Assembly: GCA_964036275.1 (NCBI GenBank) | Contig: OZ038436.1 | Coordinates: 18,875,904-18,939,903 of the forward strand | Origin: Litoditis marina | Lineage: Eukaryota; Nematoda; Chromadorea; Rhabditida; Rhabditidae | Length of the DNA stretch: 64,000 nt | Direction of reading: 5' to 3' | Part shown: positions 36,082-46,990 of the stretch, one piece after another | Position numbering within the stretch: the first letter of the stretch is position 1 | How the letters are laid out: the number at the start of each line of letters is the position of its first letter | Program-made: the position numbers and the translations under genes | Notes under the pieces: model-generated | The model's input: only the letters and a program-made list of their open reading frames with translations | Told to the model about the DNA's origin: nothing | Database searches by the model: none

Positions 36082-36086
36082 GGCCT

Positions 36087-39000
36087 GATTCTCCGCTGCG
36101 CGCCATTTTATCTCGCTGTATCTTTTTTCTCCATCCGCTCTCCTAAATTTGTTGCGAATTTAGTTCTCAGGGTAATTTAACTTATTGAAAGCATCTGAAG
36201 CATAGGATTTGCTATTTTCAAAAGAAGTACTTGTGATGGTGTATGTTGCCCTGAGTCCCGGTCAAAATTAGAGCAAGTCCAGATTGCGCGAAGCACCGGC
36301 AAAGCATTCACTCTGTCTGTAGTGTAATCCAGTGGGTTTTCGGTTGAGAATTGTAATATATGGTGTGTATCGAGATCAAACTACAATGGAGATTTGGTCA
36401 CTCCATACAATGTCTCGTAGCCACAGTTCATCTATTATTGACGGAGTACTATTTTGAACAAAACTGTTTTCATTTCAGAGCCAAGTTTTTGCTTACCGAC
36501 AGCCAGCCTGAAAATCTCTTCGAACATCTTGAAATGCTATCAAATCTACGATAACTGACTGTATTTCACTACGTACGAGAACATAAATATTTGCATGGAA
36601 TCTTTTATTTGGATGAAAAAAAACCACGAAACGTTCGAATTCGAAAGTACTCTGAGTTGTTGAAACATTTGAGGTTTTCTGTAGTCATCGTCATTTTCAC
36701 GTGAACCTGTACAGTAAGATTTCTACATGATTGTTTTTGACGAAAGCATGTGTTCTAGATGTTTCGTTTGTGTATTATAAATAAGGGTGCCAATTTAAGT
36801 TGCTATTTATTCTCCACGTTGTTAGGAAAACCCTTACACGTCGAATAATGATTGAAAGTTTTGTTACAGTAACCCTCACGAATGACAGTGAAACAGATTA
36901 TGAGATTCCGTTAAAAATTGCAATTTAGGTCTTTGTGTTTCAATCGGCAATTTATCTTGGAGTTATAATATTATCCCCACGTTTCAGTATAGAAGGAGGT
37001 AACTAACTAGTGATCTTGTAGAGTTTTTCTGATAGTCATCCAACTTTATGTGGGCAACCACAGAGCTTGTGCGTGTACAAAATACGACACACTGAATTTG
37101 CGCCTGCAATCAAAAATATTTGGGCGCGAAACTACCGTAATTCAAATTTTTAACTACTGTATTTAAGAACTTTCCATTTTCTGGCAGCGTTTCGCTTAGT
37201 TTGATCACTTGTTCAGTGGGATTGATGCAAATTATTGAATAATTAATGATTGCACTGATGTTAGAAGTCTTTTAAGTGATTGATCGCACAACATCATACC
37301 CAACAACTTCATAACAACTTCACGTATCTTGACGGAAAAAAGGGCGTCATAACAATTATAATCTAGTTACTTCGTCTACAACACCTTTCTCTATAGTTGG
37401 GATCAAAATCAATATCACGAATATCGTTTTGAACTGAACCTCATATCTAAAAACTGACAAGTATTTTACACTAAGCTGTAACTGAACAAAATTGAATGTT
37501 CATGTTTATCCATTGTATGTTTCAAAAGGTTACGGGTGATAAGCTCGTTAAGGCTCTATGTTCAAGTTCAAACGCTGAACGTTCAGATAGTTGTCTCTTC
37601 CGCTCCAAACCAGATAACTTGTAAAAACCAGTTAATCCTTCTTGAGGGTCGGTTGTATTCAACATAACCGAAAGTTTACTTTAAATTGTTAAAATATCAA
37701 CTCAACTGGTGGTAAAATCAACCCTCTGATAAGGAATATATTAGAGCGCAGAATTTCCGCACAAATTTTGAAGCTGGTTGGAGAGAATGAGCGTATTCAT
37801 CTTGTTATGGTGCGTAATTGCAACACTATGATAAAAACAGTACGTACATGTTATGATTTATGGACAATAAGAATGTGGTAATTGCTCATTTTTCGTATTA
37901 TATCTAGTTTGAAAATAAACTGAATACAATAGTCTGCGCAGCCCATAGAAAACCTCGTGTAACGGAACTTCGTTTGAAGAAATTTATTTTCCATTCGATA
38001 GCTATATAACAATATAGGATGTTCTCTGAAAAAGATAGGGAAAAGGGAAACGCTTCTGTATTCTTTGCAAATTCAGGTTTTGTTTTTTATTCGAAACTGG
38101 TTATTCACATATTCACTCAACCCGTCGGATATCATGAGAAATCAACATTATCCCTGTTGAAAATCATTCAATATTTAGGATTGCAAATGAAAAGCAGCAT
38201 AAAATTGCAATGTTCTTAACTACCGTAGTTAAAAATTTGAATTACGGTAGTTTCGCGCCCAAATTATTTTTACTGAAGGCGCAAATTTGGTGTGTCGTAT
38301 TTTGTACACGCACACTCTGAACATAGATATATGTGTGCTACACCTTTTTGTGTCAAGTCAGCTGTTTTCGTATGGGGTGAAAGTGAATTTATTCAGGTGT
38401 TTTATGGCTTGTAAGTGCTTAGAAAATGTGCCTTTTCGAGAATTCTTTTTAGGTGTACGGTGGAAATGCTGTGTTTTGCGTACTTAATTATTTTCGCGTA
38501 GACGCTACAAATTTGTTATTCTGATTTTTCTTTATAATTTTCAAAATTAGCTGAATTGTTGGTAATCAATTCCTCGAAAGGGGGGGGGGGTTGAAATCAA
38601 TTGTTTGGTCAAGCAATATAATACTTTCTATCTCCGAAGGTCTGTATTTCACTTCCAGATCCTCTGAAATTGCAACTATTTTGCACCTTGTATAATATTT
38701 TGAGTTTGACTTGGATATGAGCCATTCTTGTATTTCACCTTGAAATTTGATTCTTCAAAATGTTGTGAATTTGTATTATTCAAGGGTTCATATTCCGGGC
38801 GGCTTCAACTGATCTATGATTGAGGACGCTGGCTCTGGTTAGTTTGAAAAGATGCCTTTGGTTAATAGTTTAGGTAGTGTCTTTCCTAATAGAATAATAA
38901 TATGAGAACTCAGACGATGGGCAGCTAAGTCTGGGGTGCGTTCTCTTGTTCACTTCTAAATTAATAATGCTGTTGTTTTTTGTTGGAGGTTTTAACTTGA

Positions 39001-39088
39001 GCTTCACGTAGGGATGAAGGACTTGATGCGTTGGCATGGGGAAACTAGAGGATCACTCACATTATTTCGTTTATAAAATAGTTTTAGT
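36087..39088. other. Gene-poor AT-rich stretch upstream of the SUZ gene
   Basis: Contains a terminal-inverted-repeat element at 37071-38311. A short open end (LLTDSQPENLFEHLEML, stop at 36553) behind a TTTCAG acceptor at 36478 is the only exon-like signal, and no partner exon was found. Confidence 0.5.
37071..38311. mobile_element. Large terminal-inverted-repeat element, about 1.24 kb
   Basis: The left arm 37071-37165 includes GTGTACAAAATACGACACAC, TTTGCGCC, GGGCGCGAAACTACCGTAAT and CAAATTTTTAACTACTGTA. The right arm 38215-38311 carries the same blocks inverted. The interior has no transposase-like ORF, so it is a non-autonomous DNA transposon. Confidence 0.75.
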
Positions 39089-42000
39089 ATGCATCTCAAC
39101 ACTGATAGTGTGCCTTCAGATAACTCGAACACATCTCCGGTCGTAGCAGAGGACTGGGATAATGATGATGGCGGTGATTCAATGCAGAGACAGCTCGAGG
39201 AACGCTTCAAACAAGTATGTACTCGTGCTATCACTTGCTAGTATTGAATCATGTTAGTAAATTCGTAATTACTGGCTGCTTTTTGTTTTCTCATGTTCAT
39301 GTGAACGGAGCGACATTCAGCAGTATTTTTGTCTATAGATATTTCAAGTAATCAGACTCTACACTCAATGACGTGATCTTAGTACCAGGGGAACCTTTCA
39401 CTTCCTCCCACACTGCGAAAATCCCACTTTTCGACCAAATTTGGAGATAAATTATGAGAGTTGCAGATGCGTAAGGGTTTTGTAGCCGGGACCCCCGGAC
39501 TGCAAGCTAGCCTCGCATCACCTCGCGAGTAGTTCTCCCATCCGCACCAGGGGAGTGCAGATATGGCTTGGCAAGAGTGGGCGACTATCTAGCAAAAAAA
39601 AGTCAAGGAAGGGGGTCGTGTTTGGTCTAAATGGGGGTTGAAAATCGCACGTTCTGAGCAACCTCAACGATCACATCGCGCTCATTTGCTGTTTTGCAGG
39701 TGAAGATTCTGAAGCGGGAGCAAGCGGACAAGGAAGCGAGAATAGAACAAGCTCGGGCGGACGAGCAGTCGAAGGTGCTATCTGGGTAAGCAACTACGGA
39801 TTATGATTACTCCATTACTCACTCGCACATACAGTTGTTGACTTTTCTGGTCAGATCATCTTGATAATATTGATTTATATAATAGAATGAATTTTCACTG
39901 AGAAATTACACGTTTTATAAGCTATATCGTCCCGATTTGCAGAAAAGTCAGCTTGCGTATGCTCACACATGATTTTTATAAAGAATGTTTGAGTCGAGTT
40001 TAAGGCTCTTCTGTCAAAGTCACGGTAGAACTTGTTTGTATAACTCTTTTCGCGAATAACTAATAAAAAAATGTTTCATTCTGTTCGAAATAAACTCAGT
40101 TCAAACTTGCCTGCAACAGTGCAACCAGCAACCCCTGATAATAATGGCTGAAACGCCCCCATTGGTATGGTCCTGACAACATACTCATGTTGATCAATTA
40201 TCAATATACGATTTGCTTTGGAAGGGTATGTCGCATGTATCGGAATCGTACCCTCTCTTCGCCAGAGCCAGTACGTCATGAGATCAGGGTAAAGCACCTA
40301 TATAATATTTCCAGGTTTTGAAATTACATTGACTTTTCTTGATGGTAAGTTAGTGGCTTAATTTGTTCTATTTTCCAGAAGTGATAATACGTTCTCGATG
40401 AATGCAGCCGCTTCTCCCTCCCTCCCCCCAATGAAGATGCAGATTCTGCGTCGACCACGGAGTGAAGAGATCTCCAAGGCCGAGAAACTGAAACAGCAGG
40501 AGGAAGAACGGAAACGAATGGGAAAACCGACCCTCGAGGCTAGTTGCCATACCTCAGTAAACTCCCGAGAAAAATTCAATAAAAGGCTTTCTTTCCCGCA
40601 ATATCAAGGAAATTTTTCTATTTTTTATGCAAAGTCATAAATTTTGTTTCAATCTGAAAACAGACTATTTTTCGTCGACTAGTCGGACCTTACTGATGTA
40701 TGCTACTTGTGGTATCCACTATGTGTGTATTAGGGTTGCTAATTTCGAACTTTCGACACTCTTGAAAAATGCGTAAATTTTGCGTATCGAAAACGGCTCG
40801 AAACTCAAAAACTCGATCATTATGAAACTCTAGGTCATGCGTCATGGTAAAGTTGTCGCAGTATTCGTTATTTAGAACTTGTATTTTTTTCAGCAACGCC
40901 AGGCTGCTTATGACGAGGCTCGCAGTCGTATTCTGGGTGTCGACTACAAGCCAGAACCGGCGGCCGTGACCCCGGAACCCGCGACTGTTCCGAATAGCAG
41001 GTGAACTTTTAATAGAATACAAATTTTTATGATCACAACAGATAGGATCTCAGTGAAAGTAATTGGAACGTGTGCTACCTCGACAGCGGGTGTGAGAAGC
41101 GTACACCAGTAAGGTTCGACTGTTCGACAAAAAGGAGTCCGTTTTTTTGGTGTAAACACGTAAAAATTTATGATTGTGTTTAGAAGGTGGACCTATTTTC
41201 TCATTTTCGGGTAAACCGTTTTCCGATTTTTTTCCGGCAATTCGGACAACATTTCTGGGGTATAGTGAGAACGGGATCAATAAAGATGTAGTATAGGTTG
41301 AGAATTTATTGCCTGGACTCCCTGGACTTGGAGTCAGTTCCGAGATAGTGTGCATTGCACATATTAGGTCTCGGTTTATCATGTGGTGTGGTATACATTT
41401 TCATATTGTTCGTAAGACTGCTCAAAATACTTTGAAACAGTATGACAATTACATTTACAAAAGCTTACATTTTGCAAACGCTGTGTGCAGAATACACATC
41501 ATTTTGACAAATGACAAACGTTCATTATATCTCCAGCGTAGATACTGTAAACACTTTCCGAGCTGAGAAAAGCACAACCAACTATGTTTTTCAAAGGTCT
41601 CACTAAATACTAGTATTATATTGTATTCGAGGTTCCTACCCGCGAGATTCTTCAATTGTTCATTCAGCCTGTAAAGTTTAGTAGATTCCGGTAGATTTCT
41701 GACATTGACCGAACCGACACACGAGTAAGGTTCAACTTTTCGACAAAAGTAGTCGGTTTTCAAATTCAAACACGGGAAAATGCATGATTTTGTATCGAGA
41801 CAAATTACCTAGTTTTTAGCCAAAAGAAAGTCCATTTTTCAATTTATTCCGACTATTACTATTATTCGGACAACTGTGCTGGAGTACGGACCTAACCTTA
41901 CTCCTTGTCTCTTTCCAGGAACAAGTCTCCGGAACAGATTCGAGTGCGCAGACCGTCGCCGGAGACGGTGCCGGCCTATTCCTCATTGCCCCTGGCGCCC

Positions 42001-43536
42001 CATCACCAGTCAAATAGAGATCCTAGTGTAGATTCCAAGGCTATATGGGATATGAGTCTTCCCACCGGAAACTACGTAGATAGAGACTCTAGAGAGTCAA
42101 CACTCGATTCCAAGGCCATTTGGGATATGAGTCTTCCCACGGGAACGTATCCCTCACCAATGATGGGAAGTATGCCCTATTTGCACACGCAGCCGAACAC
42201 GCAGGTGAGTAAAAAGCGGAATAAAAATCAAAAAAAGGGCTAGTTTTTCGCCGAAAATGAGTATTTTCATTGTATTTTCAGACAAAGTCATGCGTTGCTT
42301 GAAATATGAAAACGGACAATTTTTTGTCGGAAAGTCGAACCTTATTGGTGTATTTGTAGATGTCAACTCGGTTTGCGGCGAGTGAAAGTTTAATACTTTT
42401 CAGTTCAGTATCATCAGTATGTGTTCGACTGAGAACCTCTCTGAGACTAGCCACAACGTTTCATTCCATTTTCGAAGGAAACACTACTTTTGCATATAAG
42501 AATCAGTCGGTAAAGAATTATTGTGAGGTTCCGCGTCAGTATTACTACAGCTCAGCATTACTTCAGCTAGCGTGTAAAACTACTCTGAACATTAAGCGTG
42601 TGCTAAGCTAAATGTGTTACTTTCATGTTTTTCTTTTAGCCGTTCATGCCCTACTTTGATACATCGCGACCGCCACCGCCCATGGTGACGTCTGCCCAGC
42701 AGCAGCAGATGGCCCAGCAGTATTCAACTGGTCCTCCGGTGGGACAATACGTGGCCACCGGACAGTACTTCCCCCAGGGACATGGACCCAATATGGCCAC
42801 ACAACCCCCCAGCATGTCGGTTCAAGTGCCCTTCGGGTTGGTCCATTGTTTTACTGTTTTTTTTATAATAAGAGGCATACGACTTTTAGATATATACGTA
42901 TCAACTGAATTTCATACCTTACTCGGTTTTTTGGTAACCCATTTTTCGGTTTCCTGGGTAGGTAACCGGAAGGTGGTAAACTGAACCGGTTACACTCCAA
43001 TTTTTCAATCAAAATTTTTGTTTTCCGTGTTAGTTTTGATAGGTCAGATTTGTATTTGCGGGATGCGGGTTTCCTGCTACCTAGAGATTAGGTTTTCTGA
43101 AACCCGTGGCAGTATTTTGTTTGGAAAATCAAAACATAGTTAAAACGTCAAGTTACGGCGATCAAACCGCTATTGGTTCTCAAATGCGCGTATTCAATAA
43201 CGCTCTATATCGCTCTAAGCATTCCTTAATTCCTTTATGAAATTTAACTCTTAAAAACATTGTTTAAGGTGTTTACCAATTGTAACAGAGAATATGAGTA
43301 AAAACGCATGTTATATGTTAGCGAGATTTTAAAAGCAAGCGAGAAAAGGACTTCACCCTTGTCCACAATTTTTTCGGTACCGTTGATTCGTGAATTGCAG
43401 ACGTCCTCCGATGGCCATCTACCCTCCCGGCTCGTTGGGAGCTGCGATGCAGGTCAAGGTGGAATCAGGACAGTCACAGTCGCAACGGAAGAACAAGAAG
43501 GGCAAGAAGACCAAGGGGGCCTCGGTCCCCGAATGA
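39089..43536 (+). CDS. szy-20: SUZ-domain RNA-binding protein (SZY-20/SUZRD1-like)
   Basis: Exons 39089-39214, 39700-39785, 40379-40538 (see below), 40894-41000, 41919-42204, 42640-42836 and 43401-43536 close in phase to 365 residues. The N-terminus is acidic, then a charged helix. Residues about 90-150 form a SUZ domain: QILRRPRSEEISKAEKLK... and QRQAAYDEARSRILG. A Pro/Gln/Met-rich low-complexity region follows, with an internal duplication (DSKAIWDMSLPTG twice), and the basic end is NKKGKKTKG. SUZ proteins bind RNA; C. elegans SZY-20 limits centrosome size. For exon 3 the GT donor at 40557 inserts six extra residues into the SUZ motif. A GC donor at 40539 (GAG|GCTAGT) is in the same phase and gives the family-like TLEQRQAAYDEAR, so I prefer it. 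Orthology is inferred. Confidence 0.82.
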
Positions 43537-44244
43537 ACCCATTATGCATAACAACTGTATCTTATCTCTTTGTATTTCCCTGTTAGACCACGTGCTACCT
43601 GCTCTCAGCCGCCTTTTCCTCATTTTCTGAATGCATGTTAAATAGGGTTCTGATGTATGTGATGTTGAAATCTGTTTGATTACGAATCTTTTCCATAAGA
43701 TCATATTCACACGGGTACATATTCTTCTCTGTTAACACACCTCCCGTTTTCATTATTTCTCTATATAAACATCCAAGGGTGACCTGTCGTTTCTGTTGAG
43801 GTTTATCGATTTTTAACAATGTATGGTCGTTAGCTGGTGGTTTCTTAATGCTGTCGTGTTTCTCGCTCACTTTTCCACCAGGAACCTGAGGGCCAATCAC
43901 ACTGTTCATCTATTTGACTTGGGTCGGTTGGCGATTGATCAGTTTTCAACTTCGCCCACAGTTTTTTGTTAATATAGGCTGTTGCGCTTCTATTTTTCAC
44001 TGGTTTAGTCACATTCTTTGTTGTTTTGGTTTATTTTACCGGTTTGTTGTGTGTCAATGAACATTTATTTACTAAAGATTTTTCTATTTTATTTATACAT
44101 TATGAAAAAAATTCGTGTTTCAAAGAAGGAATGTCTAGATTTTGATGATTATGACCGCATTTAACTCTCCTTCTAAAGACAGACTTGTATTGTAGAATAC
44201 AAAACAAAAACCGCTTAGTAAACCTTTCATTCGACACGAAGTGA
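43537..44244. other. Short intergenic region between the SUZ gene and the Thr/Ala gene
   Basis: AT-rich with no exon signal. It presumably holds the 3' ends of the two convergent genes. Confidence 0.5.
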
Positions 44245-44703
44245 TCAAATAACCGCAAATGGTTGTGTTCCACATTTGACGAGAGCATAGGCCACATCTG
44301 AACTGGAGGCCTTGGCTCCCTTGACAAACTGTTTCACACGAGTACAGTCATCTTCCAACGAGTAGTAGACAGCGAATTTACCCCCTTGGTTCTTGGTATG
44401 TTGGTCGAAATTCGACACGTCATAGTGGATTCCTTCGACTTGTTCGTAGTCGGCGACCACGGCCTTCAGAATCTCCAGATTCTGGTCAATGGTGGAGACG
44501 TCGTACGGTTTGTTGGATACAATTGTCACCGAGACAGGGTCGACTGCACGACGACGGCGGCTTGCGACAGTGGTGGTGGTGGTAGCTGCGGTAGTGGTGG
44601 TTGCTGCGGTAGTGGTGGTTGCTGCGGTAGTGGTGGGAGCAGGAGCGGGACAAGCAAAGACGGACACCATGCCCAGAGCAAGACAGACGATGAGACGAAC
44701 CAT
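44245..44703 (-). CDS. Secreted Thr/Ala-rich small protein, paralogue 1
   Basis: Single-exon, 152 residues. Residues 1-18 are a clear signal peptide (MVRLIVCLALGMVSVFA then CPAPAP). About 24-45 is a Thr/Ala tandem linker (TTTAATTTT units, likely O-glycosylated). About 49-52 is an Arg run (RRRR) resembling a proprotein-convertase site. A compact ~100-residue domain follows (VTIVSNKPYDVSTIDQNLEI, ... YYSLEDDCTRVKQFVKGA) with two cysteines near the end that could pair. No family recognised. Its partner at 45922-46413 is nearly identical and inverted. Confidence 0.85.
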   Translation of the reverse strand: MVRLIVCLALGMVSVFACPAPAPTTTAATTTTAATTTTAATTTTTVASRRRRAVDPVSVTIVSNKPYDVSTIDQNLEILKAVVADYEQVEGIHYDVSNFDQHTKNQGGKFAVYYSLEDDCTRVKQFVKGAKASSSDVAYALVKCGTQPFAVI

Positions 44704-45921
44704 GTTTCGGTATGGAATCGGGGGGTGTTTTCATCTTAATATAGCAAGTTTTCACATAATCTAGGAAAACGTATATATGCTTGCTGTAAGAGGCAGAATG
44801 GGCTTATCATGGTATTGTGGGTGACATCAATAACTGTTCAGAGAATGGGAGGGACTGTATGGTTGTTGCCTGGCTATCTCTTCCATAAACTGGTTTCAAA
44901 ATACAAACTATCTCAAAACTTTTGTAGAACGAGCTGTTTTGAAAGTGAATTTTCGGAAACGAATCTCCAACTGAATAAATGAAAGAGAGGCTGAATAAAA
45001 AAGTGGTGTTATTACCCGGTTACGCGCACTCAGTACTTGACTGTGCTCCATGATTGAGACGGTTATTTTACCAAAAGTACCAGATGTTTGTAAGCAACTT
45101 TTTTGTTCAGTATGTCGCATAAACCGGAGTTAGCTATTCTTTCTTCAGACATGAAGAAAGAATATATCTATATCGAATCGAAAATAGGGATTGTTTGAAA
45201 AACTGACGAGTTGTGAAACTACAAATTGAAGTTGTGCAATGGGAAACAAGAGGTTGGTCGAGCCCATGTTGTTGCTCGACAATTTGGATTGGCTTATAAT
45301 CGATTTCAAACTACAGCAGGCCTATACGGTGTATGATACTCTTTCTGTGTTTGTAGTTTGATCACCTTGTTTTTCAGTCGTAATGCATAAACTACGGCGT
45401 GTATCGAGGTCTACAACGAAGACTTGGTCACACCCTATATAGCGGTCGCTCACGGATGGGCAGACAAATTGTTGCAGTGTTTGTAGTTTGATTCCTCTAA
45501 AACGGTCACCTTCTATGCTTCGTTTGCGTCCAATCTAATTATTTTGTCTCATTTCCTCTTCAGAAAGGTGAGCTTCCAACTTCTTGTCTAACTAGGCCTC
45601 TGAAAAGCAATTGCCCAATGTTAACGGTATACTATATACTTGTTTTCACTAATAACCTTATTTTCAGTTTCAAAACAGCTCGTTCAACAAAAGGTTCTGA
45701 GATAATTCGTATTTTGAAAACAGTGTATGGAAGAGATCGCAAGGCAACAACCACTACAATCGATTTCATTCTGGGAACAGTTATTGATGTGTCACCCACA
45801 ATACCAAAATTAGCCCATTATCTCTCTCACAGCAGAGTTGAACAAACATGTCCGTTTTCCTAGTTTATGTGAAAACTTGCTATATAAGGATGAGAACACC
45901 CCCCTGATTCCATACCGAAAC
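44704..45921. promoter_or_regulatory. Shared divergent upstream region between the two Thr/Ala paralogues
   Basis: The outer parts are mirror images: 44704-44943 matches the reverse complement of about 45664-45921, including CGAGCTGTTTTGAAA, the GTGACATCAATAACTGTTC block and the TATA-like TATATAAGGA just upstream of each start. The centre (about 44950-45660) is not symmetric and includes copies of the TGTTTGTAGTTTGAT repeat. Each promoter-proximal piece was duplicated along with its gene. Confidence 0.7.
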
Positions 45922-46413
45922 ATGGTTCGTCTCATCGCCTGTCTTGCTCTGGGCATGGTGTCCGTCTTGGCTTGTCCCGCTCCTGCTCCCACCACTACCG
46001 CAGCCACCACCACTACCGCAGCCACCACTACTACCGCAGCTACCACCACTACCGCAGCAACCACCACTACCGCGGCTACCACCACCACGGTCGCAGGTCG
46101 CCGTCGTCGTGCCATCGACCCTGTCTCGGTGACAATTGTATCCAACAAACCGTACGACGTCTCCACCATTGACCAGAATCTGGAGATTCTGAAGGCGGTG
46201 GTCACTGACTACGAACGAGTGGAAGGAATCCACTATGACGTGTCCAACTTTGACCAACAGACCAAGAACCAAGGGGGTAAATTCGCTGTCTACTACTCGT
46301 TGGAAGATGACTGTACTCGTGTGAAACAGTTTGTCAAGGGAGCCAAGACCTCCAGTTCAGATGTGGCCTATGCTCTCGTCAAATGTGGAACACAACCACT
46401 TGCTGTTATTTGA
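45922..46413 (+). CDS. Secreted Thr/Ala-rich small protein, paralogue 2
   Basis: 163 residues, single exon. I start at the Met of MVRLIACLALGMVSVLA because it matches the other copy and opens a signal peptide; an upstream in-frame ATG (45838) would bury it. The protein differs from paralogue 1 mainly in length of the Thr/Ala linker (about 11 residues longer) and scattered substitutions (VTDYERVEG for VADYEQVEG). The Arg run and the two C-terminal cysteines are conserved. The antisense frame over the linker is open only because of the ACC/GCC repeats. Confidence 0.87.
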   Translation: MVRLIACLALGMVSVLACPAPAPTTTAATTTTAATTTTAATTTTAATTTTAATTTTVAGRRRRAIDPVSVTIVSNKPYDVSTIDQNLEILKAVVTDYERVEGIHYDVSNFDQQTKNQGGKFAVYYSLEDDCTRVKQFVKGAKTSSSDVAYALVKCGTQPLAVI

Positions 46414-46591
46414 TTGTATTTTACCAAACGGAGTGTTTATAATGAACTTTTTGTTTTTGAAGTTTCACCTTCCAGAATAGTTAGACTCAAACACGGTCAA
46501 ATCAAGAGAATACTTGTGCGTGCTATGTTTTTTTCGTGCGACTCAATGTGCAAAGAAGCGAAGATTTCGCACAGGGATGTCAACTTGAACT

Positions 46592-46909
46592 CCTGACGAG
46601 TTTTGTTATCGCGGCAAACTCAAAATCAAAATCGTTGAAATCGAAAACCCCACATTTTGAGAAGGATGAGATACCACTTGCGCAGATAGAATTATTGCGC
46701 AATGGTTTTTGCACGAAAACTATTTCCGCAAACGTCACTTGCGCTTACGTCATTTCCGCGCAAGCGTGTCGCACAAAAAATACCGCGCAAAAGCAAAAGC
46801 TGCGCATATGATATGACAACATTTTGAGATGATTTTGAGGTTGGAGCTAGAAGGTTTTTCGGCTGCCTTTTGCACTCTCCGTTTGCCGCGATAACAAAAC
46901 TCGTCAGGG
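46592..46909. mobile_element. MITE with CCTGACGAGTTTTGTTATCG ends
   Basis: 318 bp. The left end continues into CGGCAAAC; the right end is the exact inverse (GTTTGCCGCGATAACAAAAC then TCGTCAGG), giving terminal repeats of about 28 bp. It lies 82 bp upstream of the start codon at 46991 and is absent from the equivalent position of the paralogue at 55786. Confidence 0.85.
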
Positions 46910-46990
46910 TTTTTTCTCGTTTTCACACGTTCGGTCTGAGTTCTCCGAAGGTTTTTCTTTTCCTTCTCCTTCATTTCTACCCGATTGATC

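Larger units (their letters stand above)
32577..36086 (+). mobile_element. Non-autonomous LTR retrotransposon (Gag-protease, no RT), full-length
   Basis: The element spans 32582-36081 and is flanked by the 5-bp direct repeat GGCCT (32577-32581 and 36082-36086). Its two LTRs (353 bp each) appear identical by eye. A TGG-initial primer-binding-site candidate starts at 32939 and a purine tract (AAAAAGGGGAGG) ends just before the 3' LTR. One ORF encodes Gag, zinc knuckles, an aspartic protease motif and an integrase-like remnant, but reverse transcriptase and RNase H are absent. It must therefore rely on enzymes from another element. Layout and protein style are Ty3/gypsy-like, as in nematode Cer elements. 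Matching LTRs and the intact target duplication mean a recent insertion. Confidence 0.92.

Noticed and set aside
36360..36554. Exon-like end LLTDSQPENLFEHLEML with stop
   Set aside because: Good acceptor but no partner exon on either side of the LTR element; kept only as a note in the intergenic entry.
44386..44764. Long antisense frames over the Thr/Ala genes (Gly/Cys/Ser-rich and Val/Ala-rich)
   Set aside because: Caused by the ACC/GCC repeats; the sense frames have signal peptides and conserved domains.
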